Part shown: positions 24,849-34,005 of the stretch, in pieces
How positions within the stretch are numbered: the first letter of the stretch is position 1
Layout: every line of letters begins with the position of its first letter
Assembly (NCBI GenBank): GCA_050299855.1
Contig: JBNKWQ010000023.1
Location: 1-64,000 of the forward strand
From: Hahella sp050299855
GTDB taxonomy: Bacteria > Pseudomonadota > Gammaproteobacteria > Pseudomonadales > Oleiphilaceae
Direction: 5' to 3'
DNA length: 64,000 bases
Position numbers and translations under genes: made by a program
Notes under the pieces: model-generated
Told to the model about the DNA's origin: nothing
Database searches by the model: none
What the model saw: the letters and a program-made list of their open reading frames with translations, nothing else

Positions 24849-24858
24849 GAGAAAAAAC

Positions 24859-25230
24859 ATGTATCCCATTGGGGCCAAACTGGAAGTCAACTGCGGATTA
24901 TACAGGCACGTATCTTTATATATTGGAAACGGCTATGTCCTGCATAACAACCGTGCACGTGGAGAGGAAGTAGTTCCGCTTCACATCCTTTCTGAAGGCA
25001 AGGAAATCTCGGTCGCATCTGGCGGCGCAGCAGATATAGCCTCCTTTCTGCACAGAGTAAGGCAGGTTCTCGCCAATCCCAAAGCTTACAACCTGATTCT
25101 CAACAATTGCGAGCACACCGCTTCGCGTGTGAGAGACGGGATAGCCTCCAGTCCGCAGCTATTCAGCTACGGCCTTTTGGTATTACTAGCTACTGGGGTG
25201 TTTATATATTCGAGAGGGGCAAGGGCATAA
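24859..25230 (+). CDS. LRAT/NC-domain (NlpC/P60-like) membrane protein
   Basis: The 123-residue protein starts after a good AGGAG site. It has the circularly permuted papain-like LRAT pattern: His17 in YRHVSLYIGNGYVLHN (second His29) and the nucleophile motif NNCEHTA with Cys84 and His86. A C-terminal membrane segment follows (FSYGLLVLLATGVFIY, about 102-117). Family members include acyltransferases, phospholipases and NC-domain proteins of phage or defence loci. A longer frame starting at 24763 is rejected because it runs through the XRE gene. Confidence 0.75.
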   Translation: MYPIGAKLEVNCGLYRHVSLYIGNGYVLHNNRARGEEVVPLHILSEGKEISVASGGAADIASFLHRVRQVLANPKAYNLILNNCEHTASRVRDGIASSPQLFSYGLLVLLATGVFIYSRGARA

Positions 25231-25315
25231 TTGAGGGCATTAAGATATCTGATTGTCGCACCCAGCAATCGGTATTGGCTGATTTGATGAGCCTATATCG
25301 TTGCATACGCTAATC

Positions 25316-28297
25316 TCAATCGTCTGAGGATGGTGTTGCCACTATTTCTGCCTTATAGCCGCAATCTGGGTATCTCGTGCATCCGTTGAGCGTTTTAGTG
25401 ATTTGCCTGATTTTACCTTTCCTGCATAGCGGGCATGGATCATGCTTCGCTTCAATGGCCTGCCAGTCAAAACATTGTGCAAATTGTTTCATTTGCCTAA
25501 ATTCTTCGATGAAGATACTAGGGCGTGTTGCTACAGTGAGTAATATCGTTTGAATTTTAGAGCGCGTGAGCGCGACATAAAATAACCGCCTTTCCTCACT
25601 AACCGCACTCTTTGACGGCGGTAGAACCAATTCATATAACGGGTCGCTATTCATTTCGCTGGGAAACCCCTTATAGCCGCTATCCAGACCTCCGATAATC
25701 GTATAGTCGGCTTCCAGGCCTTTTGATTTGTGCATGGATTTGACCTGGATATTTAGCTTGCCCTTAAACATGCCGGGAAGAGCGGATAAATCGGAATCAT
25801 ACAATCCTTCAGGAGGAGACTTTTTACTCCTGTTCCGGGTCAGAATATATACTGAGTATAGATCGGTGCTTCCATCCTTTTTCAAACGAACAGGAAGGTT
25901 GCTCAGTCTGGTAAGCTCATCAAGAAGAGCGTTAAACCTGTCTTCACCGGAATCAAAATGCTCAACGATTCTGATTGTATCTTTGGTCTCTGGGAGTAAT
26001 TTCGCCTCAACGGGTTTGTTAATTTGATCGGGGTTCTTCAGTATCATTTCACGCGAAACTTGCGCAATGCCTTGCGGGTAGCGAAAAGTCTCTGGAAGTT
26101 GGACGACATGGGTAGATCTAAACCCGTCCTCTTGATGTCGCCCTTCAACTATTTTGGCATTATCAAAATCCATGTATTTTTTGAAAATCCCAATATCAGA
26201 TCCGGCAAATCGGTTAATGGCCTGCCAGTCGTCCCCCACAAAGAAAACGACCGAATCAGATTCATGCTGATCCGCAATGGCTTTCACCAACTCAATCTTC
26301 AGCCTGGAGGTGTCCTGGAACTCATCGACCAATATCAATTTATAGGGCAGCGCGTTTTTACTCTGCCGCGCAGCTTTTGCGCCCTGGCTTAACATATCGC
26401 TGAACTCGATGCAGCCCGCGCCCTTATAGGTTTCTTCAATGGCCTGCACCAAGGGAAAGACAACCTCAAGAAATAGCCTGGAGCGGTATGGAGCCTTCGA
26501 TTTGTCGGCCCTTAGTTTGAGTTCTTCTTCTGACAACCCCGAATCCCGGTAGAGCTGAATAAATTTAATAAACAGGTTTTTCAGGTCGCTTTTTTTGGCG
26601 AAGTTTTTCAGTTCTTTATCCAATAGCTCCTGGTCAGGCGGCCCAACCTCTATCCCGCGCACCGTAAGCGCTTTTTCTAGCTTCTTAAATATTGCACCAT
26701 CATAAAAATCAGCGCTGCGCGTCTCAAAAAAATGAAAATCGGCTTTTTCCTGAAAAACCCGTTTGAACATCGCCCGTTTTTTTTCAGCTTGGTCCTCGTA
26801 TAGTTTGCCTCCTAGAAAAGCTGGAGCTTTACCTTTCGCATCCAGGCCAAAATGCTCATGGTAAACAAGGATGTCTTCTCGCCCACCGATCCTATAGGTA
26901 AAATCCGGGCAATAAGGAATTTGATATCCTTTTTCGCTCAGTGACAATCCTAACGCCTTCGCAAGCTGGTCAAAATCCGGTTTTTCATACTCAAATTCAA
27001 TACCGCGCAAATAGAGCCAGTTAAAAATTCTGGCTTCCTGGAGTGATCGTACATTCACCCCAGGCTTTAAGGTCGGAATAGGGGCTGCATAACGCGGTAA
27101 CTTTTTGTCCCTTTTTAACCCGATTTGTTTTAAACAAATATCAGTGTAACGACGCTCATGATCCTCCAATGTACCTGGTGCGGCGTCCATAACAGGATCG
27201 GGATAATCCGCATAGAGTACCCATTCAAGGAGGGATTGCCGAAAGAGCTGATTGTCCTTGACCAACTGGTTATAAGCCGAATTAAATAATCCACCTCCCA
27301 CTTTGCCGTCCAGCTTGTACGCCTTCCATTTTTTACCGTCTGAGCGGCGTGGAAGCAGGCTCAAGCCAATAGAATGAAATGTTCGCGCATCGATTTTGAC
27401 GGTCTTGCCCAAGGCTTCGGATAGCTTTTCCGGGATACGATTTTCCAGCTCCTCCCGGGCACCGCGATTATAGGCTAAGGCTAGAATTTCATGCGGCTTA
27501 AAAAGACCTGAAGCCAGCGCATAACCTATCTTTGCAACGATAACGGAAGTTTTGCCGGAGCCCGCCGCCGCAATAGTCAGGTTCGCATCATCAAAGACAA
27601 GGGCGGCTTTGACCTGATTATCTGTAAGCTGGGAACTTTCCACGTTTTGAAAGAAATCCGAATAGCTCTTTCTTTCACGTTCAATAACAAGATCGTTATA
27701 TTTCTGCCAACTATCCGAGGAGGGGGAAAGCAGCTTTTTAACTTTGTTGTGACGCCTCTCATGAGCCAGGATTTCCGACTCTTCAAGCCGCAATATGGGA
27801 TGGCGCACTGTCGTTGAGAGTAATTCCAGCTTTTGAAGCGGGGTGCTTTTTTGAATATCAAGCTGCCAGCGTCTGATCTCAGAGCCGCGAATATAGCGCC
27901 TCGTAGAAAAGAGTCTGGATACTGCTGATCGTTCAATACCGAGCAATAAGTCTAACAGCCTGGTTTTTTCATGCCTAACCCGGTCATGAGTGGCTTTCTC
28001 TATGTCTTTTATGAGGCGGCGGGCTTCTCTTGGATCGGCCTTACAGATCCGCTTCCAAAACTCACGTCCGTCCTGCCCCTTGATTTTGACGGCCACCGTG
28101 CCTGTTTCAATCCAAGGAATATATTTAAAACCGGCATCAAAGCGGACAGCGTAGATTTGAACGAGATTTAAGGACTCTTCACGCCCCAAAGGAGATGTTC
28201 TTGAAAGGGCCTTCTCTGATAGGAAAAGCCTAACAGGTAACCGGAAAGCCAAAAGCGCGTGAAGAAGATTTTCCTTCCATGAAAGCCGTTGATCCAT
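25316..28297 (-). CDS. HelD-like (UvrD/Rep superfamily 1) helicase with nuclease-like insertion and zinc ribbon
   Basis: The 993-residue protein has an N-terminal region like E. coli HelD (about 30-225), then the SF1 motifs: Walker A AAAGSGKTS (about 243-251), AYNRGAREELENR (Ia), LILVDEFQDT (II), FVGDDWQAINRFAG (III), TFRYPQG (IV), MHKSKGLEADYTI (V) and RRLFYVALTRS (VI). Between Ia and II an insert (about 410-560) has YCPDFTY, VYHEHFGLDAKGK and FHFFETRSADF, like the PD-(D/E)XK-related inserts of some UvrD-type helicases. A Cys4 ribbon (CPLC...CTRYPDCG) ends the protein. HelD itself is about 680 residues. It is convergent with the LRAT gene. Confidence 0.88.
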   Translation of the reverse strand: MDQRLSWKENLLHALLAFRLPVRLFLSEKALSRTSPLGREESLNLVQIYAVRFDAGFKYIPWIETGTVAVKIKGQDGREFWKRICKADPREARRLIKDIEKATHDRVRHEKTRLLDLLLGIERSAVSRLFSTRRYIRGSEIRRWQLDIQKSTPLQKLELLSTTVRHPILRLEESEILAHERRHNKVKKLLSPSSDSWQKYNDLVIERERKSYSDFFQNVESSQLTDNQVKAALVFDDANLTIAAAGSGKTSVIVAKIGYALASGLFKPHEILALAYNRGAREELENRIPEKLSEALGKTVKIDARTFHSIGLSLLPRRSDGKKWKAYKLDGKVGGGLFNSAYNQLVKDNQLFRQSLLEWVLYADYPDPVMDAAPGTLEDHERRYTDICLKQIGLKRDKKLPRYAAPIPTLKPGVNVRSLQEARIFNWLYLRGIEFEYEKPDFDQLAKALGLSLSEKGYQIPYCPDFTYRIGGREDILVYHEHFGLDAKGKAPAFLGGKLYEDQAEKKRAMFKRVFQEKADFHFFETRSADFYDGAIFKKLEKALTVRGIEVGPPDQELLDKELKNFAKKSDLKNLFIKFIQLYRDSGLSEEELKLRADKSKAPYRSRLFLEVVFPLVQAIEETYKGAGCIEFSDMLSQGAKAARQSKNALPYKLILVDEFQDTSRLKIELVKAIADQHESDSVVFFVGDDWQAINRFAGSDIGIFKKYMDFDNAKIVEGRHQEDGFRSTHVVQLPETFRYPQGIAQVSREMILKNPDQINKPVEAKLLPETKDTIRIVEHFDSGEDRFNALLDELTRLSNLPVRLKKDGSTDLYSVYILTRNRSKKSPPEGLYDSDLSALPGMFKGKLNIQVKSMHKSKGLEADYTIIGGLDSGYKGFPSEMNSDPLYELVLPPSKSAVSEERRLFYVALTRSKIQTILLTVATRPSIFIEEFRQMKQFAQCFDWQAIEAKHDPCPLCRKGKIRQITKTLNGCTRYPDCGYKAEIVATPSSDD

Positions 28298-28457
28298 TTG
28301 GGGTATTCTCTAATACGTCGTAGAGAAAGCGATATTGGGTCTAGCCCCTCATATTCAAGGGGCCAGCGTTATATGAGAGGTGGCAATCGGTAGTCTTTTT
28401 AACCAACAACGCAAACCAATTAGATAAAGTTCGATCGGGATGAAGGTGCTTAATCTG

Positions 28458-28790
28458 CTAGCTCAGCCGTTCGATTTCATCCGCCAGTGCCTGATCCCAC
28501 TCAAAATCTATATTGAAATTGCCTGTGGGGAATAAGGTAAATTTCGCACGGTTCCAGTGATTGCTAACACCCTCGGTCGTAATAGCGTGAAGTGATTTCA
28601 GATCCTTATAAGTTTTAAAGCCAACTTTAAAGTCCTTTTCATCTGAAGCGCCAGTAATATACCTTCCTTTATATTCACCAGAGTCACCCAAATACTCAAA
28701 GTCTATTGTCGCTTCTGTCCATTCTTCGTCAATGGCATCGACAATTCGTTGCGCTATATCCTCGTATATTTCGTCTACTGTCTTGCTCAA
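28458..28790 (-). CDS. YezG-type (DUF600) immunity protein
   Basis: The 110-residue protein shows the DUF600 layout: an N-terminal helix (EIYEDIAQRIVDAID), EEWTEATIDFEYLGD, then HWNRAKFTLFPTGNFNIDFEWD near the C-terminus. YezG-family proteins neutralise YeeF-type toxins whose C-terminus is the same endonuclease fold as the neighbouring gene. It starts 5 bp after the toxin stop on the same strand, the usual toxin-then-immunity order. Its role against that toxin is strongly implied. Confidence 0.85.
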   Translation of the reverse strand: MSKTVDEIYEDIAQRIVDAIDEEWTEATIDFEYLGDSGEYKGRYITGASDEKDFKVGFKTYKDLKSLHAITTEGVSNHWNRAKFTLFPTGNFNIDFEWDQALADEIERLS

Positions 28791-28795
28791 TGTTG

Positions 28796-30520
28796 CTAAC
28801 CTCCGGGTATGTTCTCGAAAGCCGCCTCATGAAGCTTTCCATCAATCCAATATTGGACTTCAAATGCTTCAGGCCGCTTACTCGCTCCATCGTATACTGG
28901 CTGGATATCTACTTTAACATCTTTTCCTTCTTTGAGGGCATCCGCCCATTTATTTTCCATTCTTTTCCACGCCCCTCTATTCAAATTGGAGTTCATGGGG
29001 GCGTAGTTGATCTGTTCACCGGGGCCGTCAAAGATCGATGCGATCAAATGACCGCCATCATCATCGCTCAGACCGTCTTTGATGCCCGCTTCCTTGGCTG
29101 ATTTTACCTGTTGGTAGGTGTTCCGGTCACGGGTATTTAAGTCTAACTTGCCTGAGACACGGCTAACACGGCCTGCATCATCGGTTTCATAGAGGTGATT
29201 CCCCACTTTGTATTTGTGGTTCGGTTTAAGATCACCGTTCAGAGCCTTATTCCAGCTTCCTTTGTCACCGGGCTCAAGCTCTGTCACCTCATCTGCTACA
29301 GGTTTAGGCTCCGGTTCCGGTTTTGGCCTTGCCGGAGGGAATCGCTCATTGTTTCTCGGTTGAGACGGCAGACTCTCCCAGCCCTCATTGCCGTTGACCC
29401 ATTTTTGACTGGAGCTTTTGCGCACCTTTTGAGCGGTTTTGATCTGTCCTGCCAAATCCACCATCATATCAATGGCTTTGGCGGTGAACGGGCCGATGCG
29501 GGTGGCTTTGGCGGCTTTTGCACTTTTGGCCCCGGCTTGGGCGGCGCGTCTGGCGATATTTCCTGTCCCACCGGTGGCGAGTGCGAGCAGTACTTCTACG
29601 CCGATTTCCGAGACGATGCGCACGCCAATCGTGCGTGAGTCACGATAGGGAATGGTTTCCCAGAGGCTTTCCAGGTAATCGATGATGAGGCGCTGTGTTG
29701 ACGGATCGTTGGTGAGTTGTTGAAAGATGTCATAACCTTCCTTGGCTTTTTTAATCAGTTTATCGGCACTTTCCAGGGCATCCGTCACTTCAATGCCCAG
29801 TGCCTGCAAGTCCTGCTTAACCCCTTCGATATCACCGGTTGCAAGTTTCATCTGGAATTGCGCGACGGCGACAGACACATCAAAGACCAGCACCAGTCCA
29901 TCACCTGCCAACTTCACCGTAAACTTAACGATATCCCAAAGGCCGACGATAAGATCAGCAACCGTATCTACCGCTTCGGCGGCCACGTCATAGGCTTCGG
30001 CCAGTTCGCGGTTGATAAAGGTCTTGCTCCAGTGCAGGCGGTCTACTTTATCTTTGCCGACCCACCGGGCGAAGATATCCATGGCGAGTTCTTCAGCCAA
30101 GTCATCACGCATCCTGGATACCGGAGTGCCTGTGGTCGCGTGATCGTGATAGTTGTAGTAGATCGGGTCATCAATATTCTGCATCCGCTCGGCAAGCTTG
30201 TGATCCACTTGAAACACTTTGATTTGTCCCGAGAGGATGAGCGTTTCAAGGGCATCACGCTGTGCGTTGCCAAAGAAACCCTTTTCGGGTGGAGTTTCTC
30301 CGACAAGGTGAAAGAGGTCGTGAATGGTATAACTGTTGAATTGATCAGTGATATGACTCAGCTCTGAGCTGGCCCGGAAGATATCCCCGGAAAAGCCTTC
30401 ACGCTTGAGGATAAACCAGTAAGACGGCCTGAAATGGTAAGGGGCGAAGATATAGTTGGATGCCCAAATGCGATAGCCCCTAAGCTCCCGATGGGCGAGA
30501 TGCAACTCCTGCGGTTCCAT
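28796..30520 (-). CDS. polymorphic toxin with C-terminal DNA/RNA non-specific endonuclease domain
   Basis: The 574-residue protein ends in an Endonuclea_NS_2-type nuclease (about 440-574): DGGHLIASIFDGPGEQINYA with catalytic His, PMNSNLNRGAWKRMENKWAD with the metal-binding Asn region, and a final beta part. The middle (about 195-330) is helical with two hydrophobic stretches, perhaps for membrane passage. Residues 385-425 are a Pro/Glu-rich linker (KPEPEPKP). The N-terminal ~190 residues are of unknown type, without PAAR, VgrG or signal peptide. Immunity gene directly downstream; contractile particle operon 1 kb away on the other strand. Confidence 0.85.
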   Translation of the reverse strand: MEPQELHLAHRELRGYRIWASNYIFAPYHFRPSYWFILKREGFSGDIFRASSELSHITDQFNSYTIHDLFHLVGETPPEKGFFGNAQRDALETLILSGQIKVFQVDHKLAERMQNIDDPIYYNYHDHATTGTPVSRMRDDLAEELAMDIFARWVGKDKVDRLHWSKTFINRELAEAYDVAAEAVDTVADLIVGLWDIVKFTVKLAGDGLVLVFDVSVAVAQFQMKLATGDIEGVKQDLQALGIEVTDALESADKLIKKAKEGYDIFQQLTNDPSTQRLIIDYLESLWETIPYRDSRTIGVRIVSEIGVEVLLALATGGTGNIARRAAQAGAKSAKAAKATRIGPFTAKAIDMMVDLAGQIKTAQKVRKSSSQKWVNGNEGWESLPSQPRNNERFPPARPKPEPEPKPVADEVTELEPGDKGSWNKALNGDLKPNHKYKVGNHLYETDDAGRVSRVSGKLDLNTRDRNTYQQVKSAKEAGIKDGLSDDDGGHLIASIFDGPGEQINYAPMNSNLNRGAWKRMENKWADALKEGKDVKVDIQPVYDGASKRPEAFEVQYWIDGKLHEAAFENIPGG

Positions 30521-30777
30521 ATGATGACGGGGTTCCCTGTTATCCTGGCATACAAAGGCCGAGATTCTCTGACAGCAAAGTCATGTTTGTCAAAGGATGG
30601 CGCATAGGGGTTTACCCTGTAAGAGATGGAAGCGGTAGGCTTGAGAGATGTCTCACAAAAGAGCGGGAAGACATCGCATAGCTGCCATGATGACAAGTTG
30701 ATAGATTATCTGGCTCGCAAAATTAAGGCTGTTCCTAACTGTTGTATCAACTCAGCCACCTTTCAGGACATCAGGTT

Positions 30778-30978
30778 ATGGACAACATCTCGAAATATAT
30801 TTGCAAGTCATGCAGCCAGACAGATTTTATTGAATGGCAAACGCATCGCACAGCTCCGAATACGCAATCCGTTCATCAGGTCGATACAAAACCCATTTGC
30901 CTGACCTGTCTTCTCGAAGATCAACCGGATAATCTGCCTCTTTCCCTGAATTGGTCAGATTTATTGGATCAGGTCTAA
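30778..30978 (+). CDS. small zinc-ribbon protein
   Basis: A 66-residue frame from ATG 30778 carries two Cys pairs, ICKSC (about 8-12) and ICLTC (about 40-44), the spacing of a simple zinc ribbon, then an acidic tail. The ribosome site is weak. It lies between the divergent toxin and contractile-particle operons. Real coding is plausible but not certain. Confidence 0.4.
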   Translation: MDNISKYICKSCSQTDFIEWQTHRTAPNTQSVHQVDTKPICLTCLLEDQPDNLPLSLNWSDLLDQV

Positions 30979-31565
30979 CTTAACACCCATATTAGTGCAC
31001 ATAGTGTCGGCTATGGCTGAAATTTTTCCCTTGGCGATATAATAACCGCAATGGATTATTTACAGTCCAAAAGCACCGTACTAGACTGAAAAACGTTTAG
31101 AGGTGGAATTAGCCGTGCGACTGGCTGCCATGTTCTGTGCCAATACTCTCTTCTTTCCAGTCGCGTTCCTGTTGTCTTCTTATGAAGTAGTCCTGTTAAA
31201 AGTGCTATTAGAAGTAAGAAGTTCCTGAAGTAGCTGTTTAAAGCTGTATCAAAAACGTGTTTTAACACGATAAATACACTGTCGTTCATTGGTTGCTGTC
31301 TAAAAGTCCCGGCAGGCTGTTTTGTCTTTACTTTTTAAACCGGTGGTATGACCCAGATGGTCGTTTGAATTGCTGGCTGCCTGAAGCCGCCCTGTACGGG
31401 AAGTACGCTGTCTCCTGGAATTGCAGAAATTGCCGCGTCTTTAACTGTGATGATGCCAATCAATGACAGTCAACTTTGTGGCAATAAACATGCGGATGTT
31501 GAATAAACACAAAAAAGCGCAGTCGCAAAGCAACGGACAGATTTTAACGAACCGGGGGACAGGCG
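30979..31565. other. upstream region of the contractile-particle operon
   Basis: No certain gene is present. TATAAT occurs at 31038-31043 but has no good -35. A Cys-rich frame with a TTG start (31293-31466, including WNCRNCRVFNCDD) may be a remnant or small gene. The operon promoter presumably lies here. Confidence 0.35.
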
Positions 31566-32675
31566 GTGGACGTTATCGCCCAGGCGGCAATCACTCACCT
31601 TCAAACCGTTTTGGCAGGTTATCTGCCGGCTGTCAGCGCGAACTCTATTACCCGCGATTTGATGGTCATCCCCAAACGCATCAAGCCCCTGGGCATTGGT
31701 GGTTATGTCGGCATGCATGATGATCCAGAAGCAGAAATTTTTGGCCGCTTTGTCGAAGCGGAGGCTGAAATCAGGGTCTTTGAAAACAGCAGCAATCTCA
31801 CCACTATCAATAATGAAATCAACGGATTAATGACAGCCCTGCTGTCCACTGACCGGGAAACACTACGCACTGACGGCATCTTTCAACTCGACCTGCAGTC
31901 CCTGACGCCCCCGGACTCAGAGAATAAAAACGCCCGTGTCGCCACTTTTGAAGTGCGTTGTGAATATCAACAGATCCCGGTCGATCCCGGCGGTATGATT
32001 GACGAAGTTACCATCAAGGATTTACTGAATCCGGCTAACGGCAGGGCCAGGTTCATCGCCAATATCAGTGCCGGCCAACTCGCCGGACTGCCGGATCCAT
32101 TAGTGGACTTTCTCCCCCTTACCGATACCGCGATCAACGTTTCCTCTGCTTCTGCCGCCTGGGCTGTGAACGGTGCCGAAGGGCGCATTGAACAAACCAA
32201 CAACGTCAACGGTGGTGGTCAAACTTTGGCGCAGGCTAAAAAAGCCGGGGCACAACTGTTAGTTCGCCCCGGCGGAGTGGTAATCCCAGTGCAGCACCTG
32301 GTATTGGGTATCGATCTGAGTTCAAACAGCCAGGATGGCATTGGCTGTGTTCTGCGCTGGCAGGACAGCGAAAACTACTATTATTTTTTGATTTCGCAAG
32401 CCAACAACTATCAGGTGTTCGGCAAAAAAATTGCCGGCACCTGGTCTTTTTTAGATAGCAACGGCCTGTCCAGCCATACAGATATCAACTTAACTGAGCG
32501 GCAACGCCTGCAGGTAGTGGTATTGGAAAACCAATTTCAGGCTTATCTCAACGAGCGACTGATCTGTGAGGGAGAGGACAGCTCTTTGGAAGATGCTGGT
32601 GAAGCAGGGCTTTTGGCCCACGGCAACAACGCCGCTTATTTCTATGAGATTGACCTGGTGAAACTGGTGAACTGA
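31566..32675 (+). CDS. tail-terminator-like protein with C-terminal lectin-like domain
   Basis: First gene of the particle operon: GTG start with GGGGGA eleven bases upstream, 369 residues. The N-terminal ~145 residues (a short helix, then FVEAEAEIRVFENSSN and VATFEVRCEYQQIP) have the shape of tail-terminator/completion proteins, and the position before the sheath fits. The C-terminal ~200 residues are beta-rich (LVLGIDLSSNSQDGIGCVLRWQDSENYYYF) like concanavalin/LamG-type glycan-binding domains. Such a fusion is unusual. Role assigned by position; moderate certainty. Confidence 0.5.
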   Translation: MDVIAQAAITHLQTVLAGYLPAVSANSITRDLMVIPKRIKPLGIGGYVGMHDDPEAEIFGRFVEAEAEIRVFENSSNLTTINNEINGLMTALLSTDRETLRTDGIFQLDLQSLTPPDSENKNARVATFEVRCEYQQIPVDPGGMIDEVTIKDLLNPANGRARFIANISAGQLAGLPDPLVDFLPLTDTAINVSSASAAWAVNGAEGRIEQTNNVNGGGQTLAQAKKAGAQLLVRPGGVVIPVQHLVLGIDLSSNSQDGIGCVLRWQDSENYYYFLISQANNYQVFGKKIAGTWSFLDSNGLSSHTDINLTERQRLQVVVLENQFQAYLNERLICEGEDSSLEDAGEAGLLAHGNNAAYFYEIDLVKLVN

Positions 32676-32808
32676 CGACTAATAAATAGCAACCATAAAC
32701 ATTCGCCGGTTGGGACGAACTTAGAAATCCTCAACAAGGCAGAAGACAGCACCCTAAGACAAAGACGCAGCAAAACCGAAAAAAGCAAACAAAACCAAGG
32801 AGGCTCCA

Positions 32809-33891
32809 ATGGAAAATGCCTTTGCCGAACAGGTGATCCCCGGCACCTTTATTCGCGTACAAGCCGAAAACCTCATTAGTGCGGGCGGCCTATCCTGGGG
32901 CAACGTTGGCATAGTGGGGACCGCAGCCAACGCAGACCCGGGCAACGATGTGCTGGGTACCACCCAGATACTCTCAAGCCTGGATGATGCCCGTGCCCGC
33001 TACGCACCTTCCGATGCCATCAGCGTCGGTTCACTGAACCTGATGCGCTGCCTGGAACTGTTGTTCCGCAATGGTGCCACCACGGTTTATTCCCATGCCC
33101 TGGCAAGTGGTGCGACTGTCGGCGACTTTACTACAGCGGTCGAAAGTGAACTGCTCAAGGAAAACATCAATATCCTGGTGGTCCCGGAACTGACCACTTC
33201 CGAAGCCCTGACCGTCATAGGTGCCGTGAATAATGCGGAGACTGACGGCAAAGATATTATTGCCGTCTACGGCAGTGATAAAACGGTGTTTGACGACATT
33301 GACGATGATGTCACGGCCAATAAACGCTTTATCATGGTGACACCCGGCATTCGGGTTTATGAAGCAGCCAGTGATTCCGTGGTCACCCTGCCCGGTAATT
33401 ACACTGCTGCCGTTATGGCCGGGTTGTTGAGCAGCCTGCCTCCCCATATCAGTCCAACCAATAAAGTCCTGCCCGGTACCACTGAACTGGCCACCAAATA
33501 CTCTTACGGCCAGCTCAAATCGCTGTTACAAAACCGGGTCTGCCCTTTGGAGGATCGCCAGGGCATCAGGGTGGTGCGTGGGCTGACTACAGATGTTGCC
33601 GCGTTCACCCAGATCACTACCCGCCGTATCGTGGATTTCGCCAAAGCCGGAGTGCGCCAGGTGAGCAACCCCTTTATCGGGCGGCTCAACAACATTCGCG
33701 TGCGCAAAGCGCTGCAAGGTGCCATTGACGGCTTTCTGACCACCATGGTGGTGGACGAAATGCTGACGGAATATTCACTGGAAGTGAAAGCCACCAGGCA
33801 GGATGAAATCGCCGGACGCTGTGTGGTCAATGTGGCGATGAAACCTACTTTCAGCATCGACTATATCCGGGTCACCCTGGCGTTGTCTTAA
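32809..33891 (+). CDS. contractile tail sheath protein
   Basis: The 360-residue protein has the layout of phage/tailocin sheath proteins: the opening PGTFIRVQAENLISAGG..GNVGIVGTA, a central variable domain, then the C-terminal handshake region including QGIRVVRGLTT, QITTRRIVDFAKAGVRQ and NPFIGRLNNIRVRKALQGAI. Only one sheath gene is present, whereas Afp/PVC-type particles have three. A perfect AGGAGG precedes the ATG. Sheath subunits assemble around the tube and contract to drive it out. Confidence 0.9.
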   Translation: MENAFAEQVIPGTFIRVQAENLISAGGLSWGNVGIVGTAANADPGNDVLGTTQILSSLDDARARYAPSDAISVGSLNLMRCLELLFRNGATTVYSHALASGATVGDFTTAVESELLKENINILVVPELTTSEALTVIGAVNNAETDGKDIIAVYGSDKTVFDDIDDDVTANKRFIMVTPGIRVYEAASDSVVTLPGNYTAAVMAGLLSSLPPHISPTNKVLPGTTELATKYSYGQLKSLLQNRVCPLEDRQGIRVVRGLTTDVAAFTQITTRRIVDFAKAGVRQVSNPFIGRLNNIRVRKALQGAIDGFLTTMVVDEMLTEYSLEVKATRQDEIAGRCVVNVAMKPTFSIDYIRVTLALS

Positions 33892-34005
33892 CGCCGGGTC
33901 TGTCCTAAAACGTCACTCGGGCTATGTCGTATATCGACTGAAAACACATGACTCATGATGACGACGGAAATACAGGAAAGCTAACAACCACAGGAGCTGA
34001 ACCAC

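Noticed and set aside
24763..25230. Longer version of the LRAT/NC gene starting inside the XRE gene
   Set aside because: The internal ATG at 24859 has an AGGAG site and begins the domain; the extra N-terminus is out-of-frame XRE sequence.
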